A stretch of 64,000 bases of DNA. Source: Bacteroidales bacterium (GTDB taxonomy: Bacteria > Bacteroidota > Bacteroidia > Bacteroidales > JAIOZK01). The stretch spans positions 62,001 through 126,000 of the forward strand of contig JAIOZK010000001.1 in assembly GCA_021740625.1 (NCBI GenBank), given 5' to 3'. Below the pieces are notes generated by a model that did no database searches, was not told the DNA's origin, and worked only from the letters and a program-made list of their open reading frames with translations. A program made the position numbers and the translations under genes. The number at the start of each line of letters is the position of its first letter. The stretch's first letter is position 1. This document shows positions 20,010-28,662 of the stretch, piece by piece.

Positions 20010-20215
20010 TTTTTAGGATGCGGGATCATAGGTGATATTCCGGAATTTAAGCCAATGAAGAGGATGTTCAAAAAGTGTCTCGCAGCTATACAGGTCACAT
20101 GGAGCCTAGCAGAAATGAGATGATAATCAATGATCTTTAGGTTTTGAATCAGCCTGACGAAATATCATACTTTTCAGACAGCCTTTTCATGCTGCGCTGC
20201 ATCTGCTTTACAAGA

Positions 20216-20641
20216 TTATTCACCGGTAGTTCTGCCATCAATCTGTAAAAAAGGCACAAGCTTCTTTTTTCCTTCCATGCATTCCATGATGCGTTTTTTG
20301 AATTTCCAGCATGTCATTTGCCGGGTGTGAATGTTATCGGAGATTTTATAAGTGGATACCTCCGGATCATGACACACCATAAATGCGATCTTAAAAGCTT
20401 TCTTCAAGGGAATACGGACATTGTGAAAGACTGTATGTGAAGTGGCCGATTCCTCGCTCTTACATCTTGTACAACGCCTGCTGTATGGCTTCTTGCCCTT
20501 GCAGTAATTTGTATTGCCACACTTTTTGCAAACCCAGTCTTCACCCCATTTTTTATTTGCCAGAAATTCGAGACAGCTTTCCTCATTTGGAAAGCACTTT
20601 TCGAATTCCGCCTCTCCCATCGTTTTAAAATAACTTTTCAT
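20216..20641 (-). CDS. transposase-like zinc-ribbon protein without the DDE domain
   Basis: 141 residues resembling only the N-terminal zinc-ribbon and helical part of IS1595/ISXO2-type transposases: MGEAEFEKCFPNEESCLEFL, then CKKCGNTNYCKGKKPYSRRCTRCKSEES (a four-Cys zinc site), HTVFHNVRIPLKKAFKIAF and a helix-turn-helix-like TRQMTCWKFKKRIMECM. No DDE nuclease region follows, and no terminal inverted repeats were noticed. Stand-alone proteins of this kind occur in Bacteroidota and may be domesticated DNA-binding proteins. The frame stops at TAA (20216-20218), but the +1 frame continues ~23 basic, helix-like codons to 20149, so a frameshift near the 3' end is possible. Confidence 0.7.
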   Translation of the reverse strand: MKSYFKTMGEAEFEKCFPNEESCLEFLANKKWGEDWVCKKCGNTNYCKGKKPYSRRCTRCKSEESATSHTVFHNVRIPLKKAFKIAFMVCHDPEVSTYKISDNIHTRQMTCWKFKKRIMECMEGKKKLVPFLQIDGRTTGE

Positions 20642-20667
20642 TATCCTCTTTGGAATAGAGTTTGATA

Positions 20668-20675
20668 CAAAGATA
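20668..20675 (-). promoter_or_regulatory. -7-like box TATCTTTG for the zinc-ribbon gene
   Basis: Exact TAnnTTTG on the minus strand 26 nt upstream of the ATG at 20641. It forms a divergent pair with the box at 20718-20725. Confidence 0.5.
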
Positions 20676-20717
20676 GAAAAAAAGTGATATTAATGCGATT
20701 TAATATTAAATTTTTTA

Positions 20718-20725
20718 TATATTTG
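20718..20725 (+). promoter_or_regulatory. -7-like box TATATTTG for the thioredoxin pair
   Basis: Exact TAnnTTTG 26 nt upstream of the lipoprotein thioredoxin start at 20752. A TTTA sits 16 nt further upstream as a poor -33 candidate. Confidence 0.5.
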
Positions 20726-20751
20726 CAAACGAATTTAATAACGAAAAAGAA

Positions 20752-21276
20752 ATGAAAGAACTTAAAATTTTATCGATTGTTTTGGCACTGGTATTCTTCG
20801 CAGGATGCAGCAGCAAAGGTGGCAATGAAGAAAAAATGAACACCTCCCATAATGCAGAGATGACAACGGCGGAAAAGGGAAAACCGATTCATCTTAATTA
20901 TGAAACATTCAAAGAAAAAGTATGGGACTTTGAAAAAAACCCCAAAGAATGGGTTTATGAAGGAAGCGAACCCTGTATCATAGATTTTTATGCAGACTGG
21001 TGCAAGCCCTGTAAAAAGATCGCCCCGATCATGGAAGAACTGGCAGCCGAATACAAGGGGAAAGTTAAAATATACAAGGTGGATACACAAGCAGAAAAAG
21101 AACTTGCCAGGGTATTTCAGATCAGGAGTATTCCGGCAATCTTGTTTTCTCCCGTGGAAGGCAAACCCATGATGCAAACAGGAGCGTATCCAAAAGATAT
21201 GTACGTTAAGGTGATTGAAGAAAACCTTTTGAATAACAATCAAAAAGACAAGCAAAAAAAGGAAAACGATTTATAA
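20752..21276 (+). CDS. thioredoxin-fold lipoprotein
   Basis: 174 residues. An N-terminal lipoprotein signal has the lipobox FFAGC with Cys19 as the lipidation site, followed by a short linker rich in K, E and N. The thioredoxin domain (about 50-160) has the active site DWCKPCK, Cys84 and Cys87, and the cis-Pro in RSIPAILF. It is expected to be tethered in the periplasm and act as a disulfide reductase or isomerase. It ends with a charged tail. It lies 22 bp before a cytoplasmic paralogue that shares an unusual N-terminal stretch (ETFKEKVWDFEKNPKEWVYEG against QTFLDKVFNYEQNKEWKFEG). Confidence 0.92.
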   Translation: MKELKILSIVLALVFFAGCSSKGGNEEKMNTSHNAEMTTAEKGKPIHLNYETFKEKVWDFEKNPKEWVYEGSEPCIIDFYADWCKPCKKIAPIMEELAAEYKGKVKIYKVDTQAEKELARVFQIRSIPAILFSPVEGKPMMQTGAYPKDMYVKVIEENLLNNNQKDKQKKENDL

Positions 21277-21298
21277 ATTATTAAGCAAGAAAAATATT

Positions 21299-21670
21299 AT
21301 GGAACACTTAACAAAACAAACATTTTTAGACAAAGTATTCAATTACGAGCAAAACAAAGAATGGAAGTTCGAAGGCAAACGTCCTTGTTTGATCGACTTT
21401 TATGCCGACTGGTGTCAGCCGTGTAAAATGGTTGCGCCCATACTCGAAGAACTTTCAAAAGAATATGATGGCAAAATTGATATTTACAAAGTAGATACTG
21501 AACAGGAACAGGAACTGGCAGCAGCTTTTGGTATCAGAAGCATCCCTTCATTGCTGTTCTGTCCCCAGGATGGACAACCGCAAATGGCCCAGGGAGCATT
21601 GCCAAAAGACACCATGAAACAAGCCATCAACGATATTCTGCTGAAGGAACCGGCAGATGCCAAAAATTAG
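21299..21670 (+). CDS. trxA: thioredoxin
   Basis: 123-residue cytoplasmic thioredoxin with no export signal. The active site DWCQPCK has Cys39 and Cys42; the conserved IDFYADWC strand, the KVDTEQEQELAAAFGIRSIPSLLF segment with the cis-Pro, and the GALPKD loop are all present. It is slightly longer than classical TrxA (~105) because of the N-terminal DKVFNYEQNKEWKFEG stretch shared with the lipoprotein upstream. It is the second gene of a two-gene operon closed by a strong terminator. Confidence 0.93.
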   Translation: MEHLTKQTFLDKVFNYEQNKEWKFEGKRPCLIDFYADWCQPCKMVAPILEELSKEYDGKIDIYKVDTEQEQELAAAFGIRSIPSLLFCPQDGQPQMAQGALPKDTMKQAINDILLKEPADAKN

Positions 21671-21694
21671 GTTCTGAATTTGTTATTAAATGCG

Positions 21695-21732
21695 AAAAAA
21701 GGCAGACGGACGTGGTTCTTCTGCCTTTTTTT
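21695..21732 (+). terminator. rho-independent terminator after the thioredoxin pair
   Basis: aaaaaaggcaga pairs with tctgccttttttt (12-bp stem) around a ~13-nt loop, ending in a T run. The A and T flanks make it able to act in both directions. Confidence 0.88.
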
Positions 21733-21996
21733 ATGAGGCTTACAGGTTCTGCGGACACTGTCAGGTCTTTTACATTTTGTACTTAAATATCCCCCATGAC
21801 CTTCACTGTGAATAAATCGTCCTGTATGTCAATTCTGGGTTAAAGTAGAACAGCGATTTGGTCTATTGGCAGATCACCCTAATTCTTTCCCATTCAGCAA
21901 TTCATTTATTGAACTATTCACGCATTCGTGACTAACTTCCCCGCTGACCTGTGTACTGATGTATTTCTTAAATTTGCCAAATAAAATCATTTGAAC
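21733..21996. other. non-coding gap before the WbqC gene
   Basis: About 260 bp after the terminator with no convincing reading frame on either strand and no RNA I recognise. The only signals seen are a small ttcacg/cgtgaa-type hairpin near 21917-21933 and the promoter-like TAAATTTG at 21969-21976. Confidence 0.5.
21969..21976 (+). promoter_or_regulatory. -7-like box TAAATTTG upstream of the WbqC gene
   Basis: Exact TAnnTTTG 20 nt upstream of the ATG at 21997, giving a very short leader. No -33 match was seen. Confidence 0.45.
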
Positions 21997-22605
21997 ATGG
22001 CTTTGTTCTCAACTGCATATTTCCCACCACTCAGTTATATGAAGGAACTGATCCATGCCAGCAAGGCCAGTATTGAGCAGCATGAGACTTACCCCAAACA
22101 GACCTACCGGAATCGTTGTTATATTTACACTGCCAATGGCAGGCTCCCTCTTATTGTTCCCGTAATTAAAACAAATGGCAACAGGACAAAAACCAAAGAC
22201 ATCAAAATCGCTTATGATGAAAAATGGCAGCAAAATCATATCAGGGCCTTAGAATCGGCATATAGTGCTTCCGCATATTACCTGTTTTACAAAGATGAAA
22301 TTGAAACGATCATTTCGGGCGGTTACGAATATTTGACAGATCTGAATAACGCAATTCTGACAAAATTGCTTGATTTGATCCATATCAAAAAGCAACTCAG
22401 TTATACAAAAAACTTTCAGAAAGAGAGCAATCAGGAAACTGATCTGAGAAATGCTTTTTCACCCAAGAAATGGCCCCATGCGACAGTCAAGAAGTACTTC
22501 CAGGTATTCAGCCACAAACACGGATTCATTCCCGACCTCAGCATCCTGGATCTGCTCTTCAACCTGGGCCCCGAAACCTACAACCACCTCTCATCCAATT
22601 ATTAA
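21997..22605 (+). CDS. WbqC family protein
   Basis: 202 residues from the ATG at 21997 (MALFSTAYFPPLSYMKEL); a TTG two codons upstream is less likely. The STAYFPPLSY opening, the YRNRCYIYTANGRLPLIVPV strand pair and EKWQQNHIRALESAYSASAYYLFY followed by YEYLTDLNN are characteristic of the WbqC family. It was first noted in O-antigen clusters, but its biochemical function is unsettled. It is convergent with the 7TM-HD gene, 14 bp apart, and not in a glycan cluster here. Assignment to the family is firm; the role is not. Confidence 0.88.
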   Translation: MALFSTAYFPPLSYMKELIHASKASIEQHETYPKQTYRNRCYIYTANGRLPLIVPVIKTNGNRTKTKDIKIAYDEKWQQNHIRALESAYSASAYYLFYKDEIETIISGGYEYLTDLNNAILTKLLDLIHIKKQLSYTKNFQKESNQETDLRNAFSPKKWPHATVKKYFQVFSHKHGFIPDLSILDLLFNLGPETYNHLSSNY

Positions 22606-22619
22606 TTATTAATTATCAA

Positions 22620-24695
22620 TCACTTACCCTGTTCCGGATACTCTATCCGGGCATGATAGATATTCTTCAGCCTTTTCTTCAGTATCTCCTTGGCACGGGT
22701 AATATCACGCATCGTGAGATCTGTATAAATGAATTGTTCTTCTTCCACCTGTTTTGTAATGATGCTGTCTACAAGCTGGTTGATCTTCTTTTCATCCATC
22801 TCCTTCATACTGCGTGATGCAGCTTCAACCGAATCCGCCATCATGACCACAGCAGTTTCTTTGGAATAAGGTCTTGGACCAGGATAGGTATATTTTGAAA
22901 CATCAATTTCTTCATCAGGATTTTCCCGGATATGCATCAGGTAAAAATACTCCACTTTTCGCGTACCATGATGCGTACGGATAAAGTCGACGATCTGTTT
23001 GGGAAGATTTGCCTTGCGGCCTTTCTCTACACCCAGGGTTACATGACTGATAATCTTTTCTGCACTTTCTTCGAAACTCAACTGATCGTGAGGATTGAAA
23101 CCATGGCTCTGGTTCTCGATAAAGTATTCCGGCATATCCATTTTTCCAATATCATGATACAAAGCCCCGGTACGGGCAAGCAAAGCATTGCCTCCAATGT
23201 CATACAACACCTCATCTGCCAGGTTGGCAACCTGCAGGGAATGCTGGAAGGTTCCGGGCGCTTTCATGGAAAGTTCACGCAATAGTTTGGAGTTTGTATT
23301 GGACAATTCCATGAGGGTTACATCGGTGATCAAACCGAATAATTTTTCCAGGATAAATATAAGCGGATACGAAAAAAGGGTCAGGATGGCACTGCCTGCA
23401 AACAAGCCGAAATACACAGGATTGATGCTGTCGAATTTACCTTCCTGGATCAGGATCAAACCAATGTACACAAAAGAATAGGTGAGAAAAATCATCATAG
23501 AGGTGAGGAAGAACTGGGATCTCCTTTGCAGATTGACGACACTGAAAACAGCAATAATTCCGGCAATGAGCTGAGAAAAAACAAACTCAAAACTATTGGG
23601 CACCAGAAACCCAAGTGTTATAATTGTAATGATGTGTACATAGAGGGCAAGCCGGGTATCGAAAAAAGCCCTGATCACGATGGGTATAAGACATATGGGC
23701 ACCAGGTATAGAAAACTGACATTATACTTCACAACCAGGGATGTAATAAATACCATGAAAATGATCAGCAGGAGCACCAGCAGTATCTTTTTCAAATCCA
23801 TGTAAATATCTTTCCTGAAAAACAGCAGGAAGAATACCAGCACGATCATGGAAATGGCAATCAGTACAATCTGCCCGATCACAATCAACGCAGCAGAGGA
23901 AGATGAACCCAACTGGGCCTGATATTCCCCTTTCAACGACTCCAGGATCTGGAATTTCTCATTGGTAACCAGTTCACCCGTAGAAATAATCCTTTCACCC
24001 GATTGCACCATGCCACGGGTCAGCGAAAGGTCATCCAGGATCAGTTCCTTCTCCTTTTGGGTAGTAGCTTCATCGTACAAAATATTTTGCACAAGCAATT
24101 GTTCCAGTACCGAACGCAAGAGGTTTACATTGACACCCTGATTTCTGTTCAATCGCTTATTTATATGTTCATAGGCCGATTGGATCGTGAAAAAGTCAGA
24201 CAATTTTTTCAATTCCGCCACATTGTTTTGCAAAAAGTTAATCTCAAAGTTCGATGGTTTATTTTCAATATCCGGGCTCAGTTTGATAATCCCTTTATCA
24301 AGAACATCGCGGAGTATACTTTTCCCTAGTTGCCTGTGCCGGATGCGCTTTTCAGACAGGGAGTCTCCCATCCGGTTGATCCAGGTCCTCTCAAAAACTT
24401 CATCATAATCCTTCAGGGAATTGGCCGTAAGTACTGCATCAAAATAAAAATAAGGATGGTAATCATCGAGTAATTCTTCGCGTTCTTCTTGCAATTCATC
24501 ACTGGGTTTGATAATGGCAAAATCAAAAGGTGCGTAAAGATCCTCATGCATCCAGGGTTTGCCTTTCTGGAATTCATATTTGAATTTACCTTCCTTCGGA
24601 AAAATCAAAACAAGCAATGCAATACTGATCAGAAAAAGCAGCGTACGTAAAATGCTTTTCTGATTGCTTTTAAACCATTCAATAATTTTCTTCAT
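22620..24695 (-). CDS. 7TM-HD family membrane phosphodiesterase (PgpH-like)
   Basis: 691 residues. An N-terminal membrane span (about 14-30), a large extracytoplasmic 7TMR-HDED domain (about 50-270, with GDSLSEKRIRHRQLGKSILRD), seven membrane spans (about 275-465), and a cytoplasmic HD hydrolase domain with the metal-binding ALYHDIGK near residue 514, ISHV and THHGT, and the MADSVEAASRS motif. In Listeria and other bacteria PgpH-type proteins hydrolyse cyclic di-AMP. The length and architecture match the Bacteroidota members. It is transcribed towards the WbqC gene. The c-di-AMP role is inferred from family knowledge. Confidence 0.92.
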   Translation of the reverse strand: MKKIIEWFKSNQKSILRTLLFLISIALLVLIFPKEGKFKYEFQKGKPWMHEDLYAPFDFAIIKPSDELQEEREELLDDYHPYFYFDAVLTANSLKDYDEVFERTWINRMGDSLSEKRIRHRQLGKSILRDVLDKGIIKLSPDIENKPSNFEINFLQNNVAELKKLSDFFTIQSAYEHINKRLNRNQGVNVNLLRSVLEQLLVQNILYDEATTQKEKELILDDLSLTRGMVQSGERIISTGELVTNEKFQILESLKGEYQAQLGSSSSAALIVIGQIVLIAISMIVLVFFLLFFRKDIYMDLKKILLVLLLIIFMVFITSLVVKYNVSFLYLVPICLIPIVIRAFFDTRLALYVHIITIITLGFLVPNSFEFVFSQLIAGIIAVFSVVNLQRRSQFFLTSMMIFLTYSFVYIGLILIQEGKFDSINPVYFGLFAGSAILTLFSYPLIFILEKLFGLITDVTLMELSNTNSKLLRELSMKAPGTFQHSLQVANLADEVLYDIGGNALLARTGALYHDIGKMDMPEYFIENQSHGFNPHDQLSFEESAEKIISHVTLGVEKGRKANLPKQIVDFIRTHHGTRKVEYFYLMHIRENPDEEIDVSKYTYPGPRPYSKETAVVMMADSVEAASRSMKEMDEKKINQLVDSIITKQVEEEQFIYTDLTMRDITRAKEILKKRLKNIYHARIEYPEQGK

Positions 24696-24826
24696 CTAAT
24701 TTTACCTAATATTCAAAACGAATTTAAAAAAAATCTTGGCAGCAAGCAGATGTTTCCTTAATATTGTTTTGACAAAAGCGAACGGGGAATTGCAAACAAA
24801 ATTTTATTCCTCTAAAAAATACATGA

Positions 24827-25600
24827 ATGGATTTCGGAATAGTTTTACTAAGTGTTATCCCGCTAAGGTTTGAACCGGATGACAGGTCAGAGATGATCAA
24901 CCAATTGCTTTTCGGGGATTTGCTGGTAATCACCGAAAAAAAGAAAAACTGGTGGAGGATCAGGTCTGTTTTTGATAATTATGAAGGCTGGGTAGACAAC
25001 AAACAAGTTCAGTTAATCAGCGAGGAGGAATTCAACAGCTTGAAACAGGAAAACAAACATTGCAGTCTGGATCCCGTTTCAGTGGTTAAAAACAAAACGA
25101 CCGGGCATTACCTTCCAGTGGTTATGGGCAGTAGCATGCCCGGTATTAAAGACCAACTGTTCACATTGAATGATACTGAATATTTGTATGAAGGCGGCAT
25201 GTCGCAGGAGAAATTCAGCAGAGAACATCTGATTGAAACAGCGCTTTTGTATGTGGATGCACCCTACCTGTGGGGGGGCAAAACCCCTTTCGGGATCGAT
25301 TGTTCAGGATTGATACAAATGATCTTTAAGATCAACGGTCATGCAATCGAAAGAGATGCCGCGCAGCAGGCAAAAATGGGAGAAACCCTGAGCCTTTTGT
25401 CAGAAACCAAAGCGGGAGATCTTGTATTTTTTGATAATGAAGATGGAGAAATCATCCATGTAGGCATGCTTCTTACGCAGGAAAAAGTAATTCATGCTTC
25501 CGGTAAGGTACGGATCGACAGCATTGATCACCATGGAATTTTCAACGCTGAACTAAAAAATTATACGCACAACATACGGCTGATAAAATCCCTGATCTGA
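24827..25600 (+). CDS. SH3-domain NlpC/P60 (C40) peptidase
   Basis: 257 residues. An N-terminal bacterial SH3 domain (1-70, LLFGDLLVITEKKKNWWRIR and EGWVDNKQVQLI), a second SH3-like stretch, then the NlpC/P60 domain with catalytic Cys159 (FGIDCSGLIQMIF) and His211 (IIHVGMLL); AAQQAKMGETL and GDLVFFDN are also family motifs. Such enzymes cleave gamma-D-Glu-meso-diaminopimelate bonds in muropeptides. No signal peptide is visible, because the first residues (MDFGIVLLSVIPLRFEP) already belong to the SH3 fold. A cytoplasmic recycling role, similar to YkfC, is the simplest reading. Confidence 0.9.
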   Translation: MDFGIVLLSVIPLRFEPDDRSEMINQLLFGDLLVITEKKKNWWRIRSVFDNYEGWVDNKQVQLISEEEFNSLKQENKHCSLDPVSVVKNKTTGHYLPVVMGSSMPGIKDQLFTLNDTEYLYEGGMSQEKFSREHLIETALLYVDAPYLWGGKTPFGIDCSGLIQMIFKINGHAIERDAAQQAKMGETLSLLSETKAGDLVFFDNEDGEIIHVGMLLTQEKVIHASGKVRIDSIDHHGIFNAELKNYTHNIRLIKSLI

Positions 25601-25657
25601 TTTATTTTGTTTTAATCTAAATTAATTCCTTTGGCCTACATTTCCAAAAGAAAAGGC

Positions 25658-25665
25658 TACTTTTG
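25658..25665 (+). promoter_or_regulatory. -7-like box TACTTTTG ahead of the FMN riboswitch
   Basis: Exact TAnnTTTG 29 nt upstream of riboswitch stem P1. A TTTG at 25630-25633 is a possible -33, but the 24-nt spacing is longer than the usual 19-21. Confidence 0.5.
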
Positions 25666-25694
25666 CAACACATTTGGTCATTATTTGACTTGTA

Positions 25695-25830
25695 AATTCT
25701 TCAGGGCAGGGTGAAATTCCCGACCGGCGGTGAAAGTCCGCGACTCCCGTCCCGATTAATATCGGGAATACCGGGACTGAACCGGTGAAACTCCGGTGCC
25801 GACAGTAACAGTCTGGATGGAAGAAGGATT
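25695..25830 (+). promoter_or_regulatory. FMN riboswitch (RFN element)
   Basis: All conserved RFN blocks are present in order: agggcagggtgaaattccc, gaccggcggtga, agtccgcga, then after a variable arm tgaaccggtgaaactccggt, gccgacagt and agtctggatggaagaagg. Stem P1 pairs 25695-25702 with 25823-25830 (8 bp, one G-T). The variable arm carries its own hairpin, tcccgat/atcggga. It binds FMN and normally lowers expression of riboflavin synthesis or uptake genes. Here it is followed by a terminator and a TonB-dependent receptor, not by rib genes. Confidence 0.95.
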
Positions 25831-25880
25831 TATGAAGTTTAACTGGCATAATTAAAGCCTTAAGCTATTGATATTCGACA

Positions 25881-25909
25881 GCCCTGAAGTAAGCTTCGGG
25901 GCTTTTTTT
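25881..25909 (+). terminator. riboswitch-associated intrinsic terminator
   Basis: gccctgaag pairs with cttcggggc (9 bp, one G-T) around taag, followed by seven T. It lies 50 nt past the aptamer and 19 nt before the receptor start, so it should act as the expression platform that stops transcription when FMN is bound. Confidence 0.88.
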
Positions 25910-25928
25910 ATGCACAATGATTTAAAAA

Positions 25929-28511
25929 ATGATTGGATCATATCTAAAATCAACGCTGGCAGTATTTATCCTGATGCTGACAATTCAGGGAAATTCTCAA
26001 AATTTGATCAGAGGAAGGGTGCTGGACGCAGAAACAAATGCAGCACTTCCGTATGTGAATGTATGGGTTGAAGAGTTAAAACGCGGAACAACCACAGATT
26101 TCGCCGGACAATACAGTTTCCGTTTACCCGATGGGAACTATCAGATCCGCTTCACTTTCATGGGTTATGAAAGCCGTGTGCTGGAGGTCAGTATTACCGG
26201 TGATCTCAGAATGGAAGACATTACCCTGCAAGCTGCAAATATTTACCTGGATGAAGTGAGTATCATGGCGCCGCTGGCCCGGAAACGGAAAACACCGGTT
26301 ACGGTGAGTAATATTGAAAAACAAACCATTGAACAACAACTGGGAGATCAGGCCTATCCGCAAATCATGAAAATGGTTGCCGGGGTTTACCCCACCCGTT
26401 ACGGCGGTGGCAGTGGAGATGCCAGGATCAGCATACGTGGTTTTCAGCAGGAAAATATTGCCCTTCTGCTGAATGGGATCCCCATTAGCAGTGTGGAAAA
26501 CGGGCTGGTCTATTGGAATAACTGGATTGGATTATCGGAAGCAACAAATTTTATCCAGGTACAAAAAGGACTGGGAGCCTCCAGGGTGGCACTCAATTCG
26601 GTGGGTGGCACCATCAACATCATTACCAACACCACAGAAGCTAAAAAAGGAGGAGCACTTTCCTATTCAGTCACCGATTATGGAAATTCCAAAACAACCT
26701 TAAACCTCTCAACAGGTAAACTGGAGAATGGTTTGTCGGTAAGCTTCATGGGGTCCCATACCAAAGGCCCCGGATATGTGGATGCCACTTATGTGGAATC
26801 CTGGGCCTTTTTCCTGAGCATGGGCAAAGAATTCGGAAAACACAAATTGATCTTTACAGCCCTCGGCGCACCCGAAAGACATGGTCAGCGAAATTCAAAA
26901 CTATCCCAGGAGGAAATCAACCGGCATGGTATCAAATACAACAAAGACTGGGGAAGTTATAACGGCAAGATCAATAATCTGTCGGAGAACTTCTATTTCA
27001 AGCCGCACTTCACCCTGAATCATTATTGGAACATCAACAAAAAAGCCTTGCTGGCTACATCTGTTTATTTTTCTCCTGGCAAGGGAGGTGGTAAATGGTC
27101 GGATACATTTCAGCCCAATCCATATCAACCCAGCAATCCTTCTATTCCCGAATACCGAAATCCCAGTGGGCAAATCGACTGGCCAGGAGTATACCGGGAC
27201 AACTTCAACAATACAGATTCGGTGGTGCTGGCCAATGGAGATACCGTCAGCGGTTTTTCAAAGAACGTCCAAACTGATTTCCTGGCAAGCCATATATGGA
27301 CCGGCATTATTTCTACCCTGGAACACAAATTTTCTGATCGGCTCTCCATCACTGGAGGAATCCACTACCGCTACTTTAAGTCCAAATTACAACAAATGGT
27401 TAGGGATTTGCTCGGTGGAGAATTCTACACCGACAATTATGCCTGGGCTGTTGACGGTGTTGCCGGAAGAGATCAGATCAAAAAAGTAGGTGATGTTATC
27501 AAGGTCGACAATGGTGCCATCATCCATTTCGCCAATGTTTTCGGGGAAGCAGAATATGTAAACGGGGCTTTTTCAACCTATCTTTCCGGAAGTATTTATA
27601 ACAACTGGTTTCAGCGAGAAGACCGTTATAATTATGTACAGGACATCAAAAGTGATGTTGTTAGCATGTTGGGGTATGATGTCAAGGGAGGCGCCAATTA
27701 CAACCTGAACGAGTTTCACAATGTTTATTTCAACACTGGATATTTTTCGCGGGTCCCCTATTACAAATTTGTTTTTGGAAATTTCACCAACGAGGCTTCA
27801 CGCGATCTGGAAAACGAAAAAATAACGTATCTGGAACTTGGCTATGGTTATCAAAAGCAAAAAACCAGTGTAGATATAAATGCCTATTACACCTACTGGG
27901 CCGACAGATCATTCCTGGCCAACGAATACAACCAGTTCCTGGATCCCGTTATGATACAGGGACTTGACGCCCTGCATCAGGGACTGGAACTGGAGATCAG
28001 TCAGGGAATCGGAGAAAAGATCAAGCTGGGTGCAATTGCCTCCCTGGGCGACTGGAAATGGAAAAACGATGTAAGCGCCAGGGTTTTCAATGATGATAAT
28101 GTGGTGATTGATACGGTTCAGATTTATGCCGACGGTTTATATGTGGGAGATGCACCCCAGTCACAACTCGGACTCAAAGCCGATATCATCCTCCCGAATT
28201 CCTTTAAACTTGCTGTTAACTGGCTCTATTATGATAAACTGTATGCAGATTTTAATCCGACAGGAAGAAACAATCCAAATGACAGGAGTCAGCCATACAG
28301 GATGCCGGCTTATTCACTAACGGATGTTCATCTCACATATGATTTCCATGTGTTTGAAAAAAGAAGCCAGGCAGGCATCAGTTGCTATAATATTTTTAAT
28401 GAGGAGTTTATTGTCCGGGGTGAAGATGGAGAAAATCACGATCTGGATTCCTTCAGGGGATTCTGGTCCTTTGGCAGAACTTTTAACTTTTTTCTGAAAG
28501 TCAATATATAG
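25929..28511 (+). CDS. TonB-dependent outer-membrane receptor under FMN riboswitch control
   Basis: 860 residues. Signal peptide 1-23 (IQGNSQ), a carboxypeptidase-regulatory-like beta-sandwich (about 26-105, RGRVLDAETNAALPYVNVWV), a plug domain (about 115-235, with SIRGFQQENIALLLNGIPI and VGGTINIIT) and a 22-strand-type beta barrel ending in aromatic FNFFLKVNI. The family uses TonB-ExbBD energy to take up scarce ligands. There is no SusD partner, so it is not a SusCD glycan pair. The FMN riboswitch and terminator directly upstream imply that flavin status controls it. The best prediction is a riboflavin/flavin importer, which is inference from regulation. Confidence 0.9.
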   Translation: MIGSYLKSTLAVFILMLTIQGNSQNLIRGRVLDAETNAALPYVNVWVEELKRGTTTDFAGQYSFRLPDGNYQIRFTFMGYESRVLEVSITGDLRMEDITLQAANIYLDEVSIMAPLARKRKTPVTVSNIEKQTIEQQLGDQAYPQIMKMVAGVYPTRYGGGSGDARISIRGFQQENIALLLNGIPISSVENGLVYWNNWIGLSEATNFIQVQKGLGASRVALNSVGGTINIITNTTEAKKGGALSYSVTDYGNSKTTLNLSTGKLENGLSVSFMGSHTKGPGYVDATYVESWAFFLSMGKEFGKHKLIFTALGAPERHGQRNSKLSQEEINRHGIKYNKDWGSYNGKINNLSENFYFKPHFTLNHYWNINKKALLATSVYFSPGKGGGKWSDTFQPNPYQPSNPSIPEYRNPSGQIDWPGVYRDNFNNTDSVVLANGDTVSGFSKNVQTDFLASHIWTGIISTLEHKFSDRLSITGGIHYRYFKSKLQQMVRDLLGGEFYTDNYAWAVDGVAGRDQIKKVGDVIKVDNGAIIHFANVFGEAEYVNGAFSTYLSGSIYNNWFQREDRYNYVQDIKSDVVSMLGYDVKGGANYNLNEFHNVYFNTGYFSRVPYYKFVFGNFTNEASRDLENEKITYLELGYGYQKQKTSVDINAYYTYWADRSFLANEYNQFLDPVMIQGLDALHQGLELEISQGIGEKIKLGAIASLGDWKWKNDVSARVFNDDNVVIDTVQIYADGLYVGDAPQSQLGLKADIILPNSFKLAVNWLYYDKLYADFNPTGRNNPNDRSQPYRMPAYSLTDVHLTYDFHVFEKRSQAGISCYNIFNEEFIVRGEDGENHDLDSFRGFWSFGRTFNFFLKVNI

Positions 28512-28662
28512 AGTATCCTTTTGCACAGACCCTTTTAACAAACAGGGCTATTTTTAATAAAACATCATGTATTGTTAACAAAAAGTTAATGTAGACTTAT
28601 GTATAAGTATTTAATTTTACGGTTCCAAATAACCAAAAATCAAAAAACAAAATTAAATGCTT

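Noticed and set aside
25929..28511. SusC-type glycan receptor
   Set aside because: No SusD-like gene is adjacent, the length (860) is below that of most SusC proteins, and the FMN riboswitch points elsewhere.
28525..28556. Terminator after the flavin-controlled receptor
   Set aside because: The best hairpin is only accct/aggg-type with a broken T tract, too weak to list as a feature.
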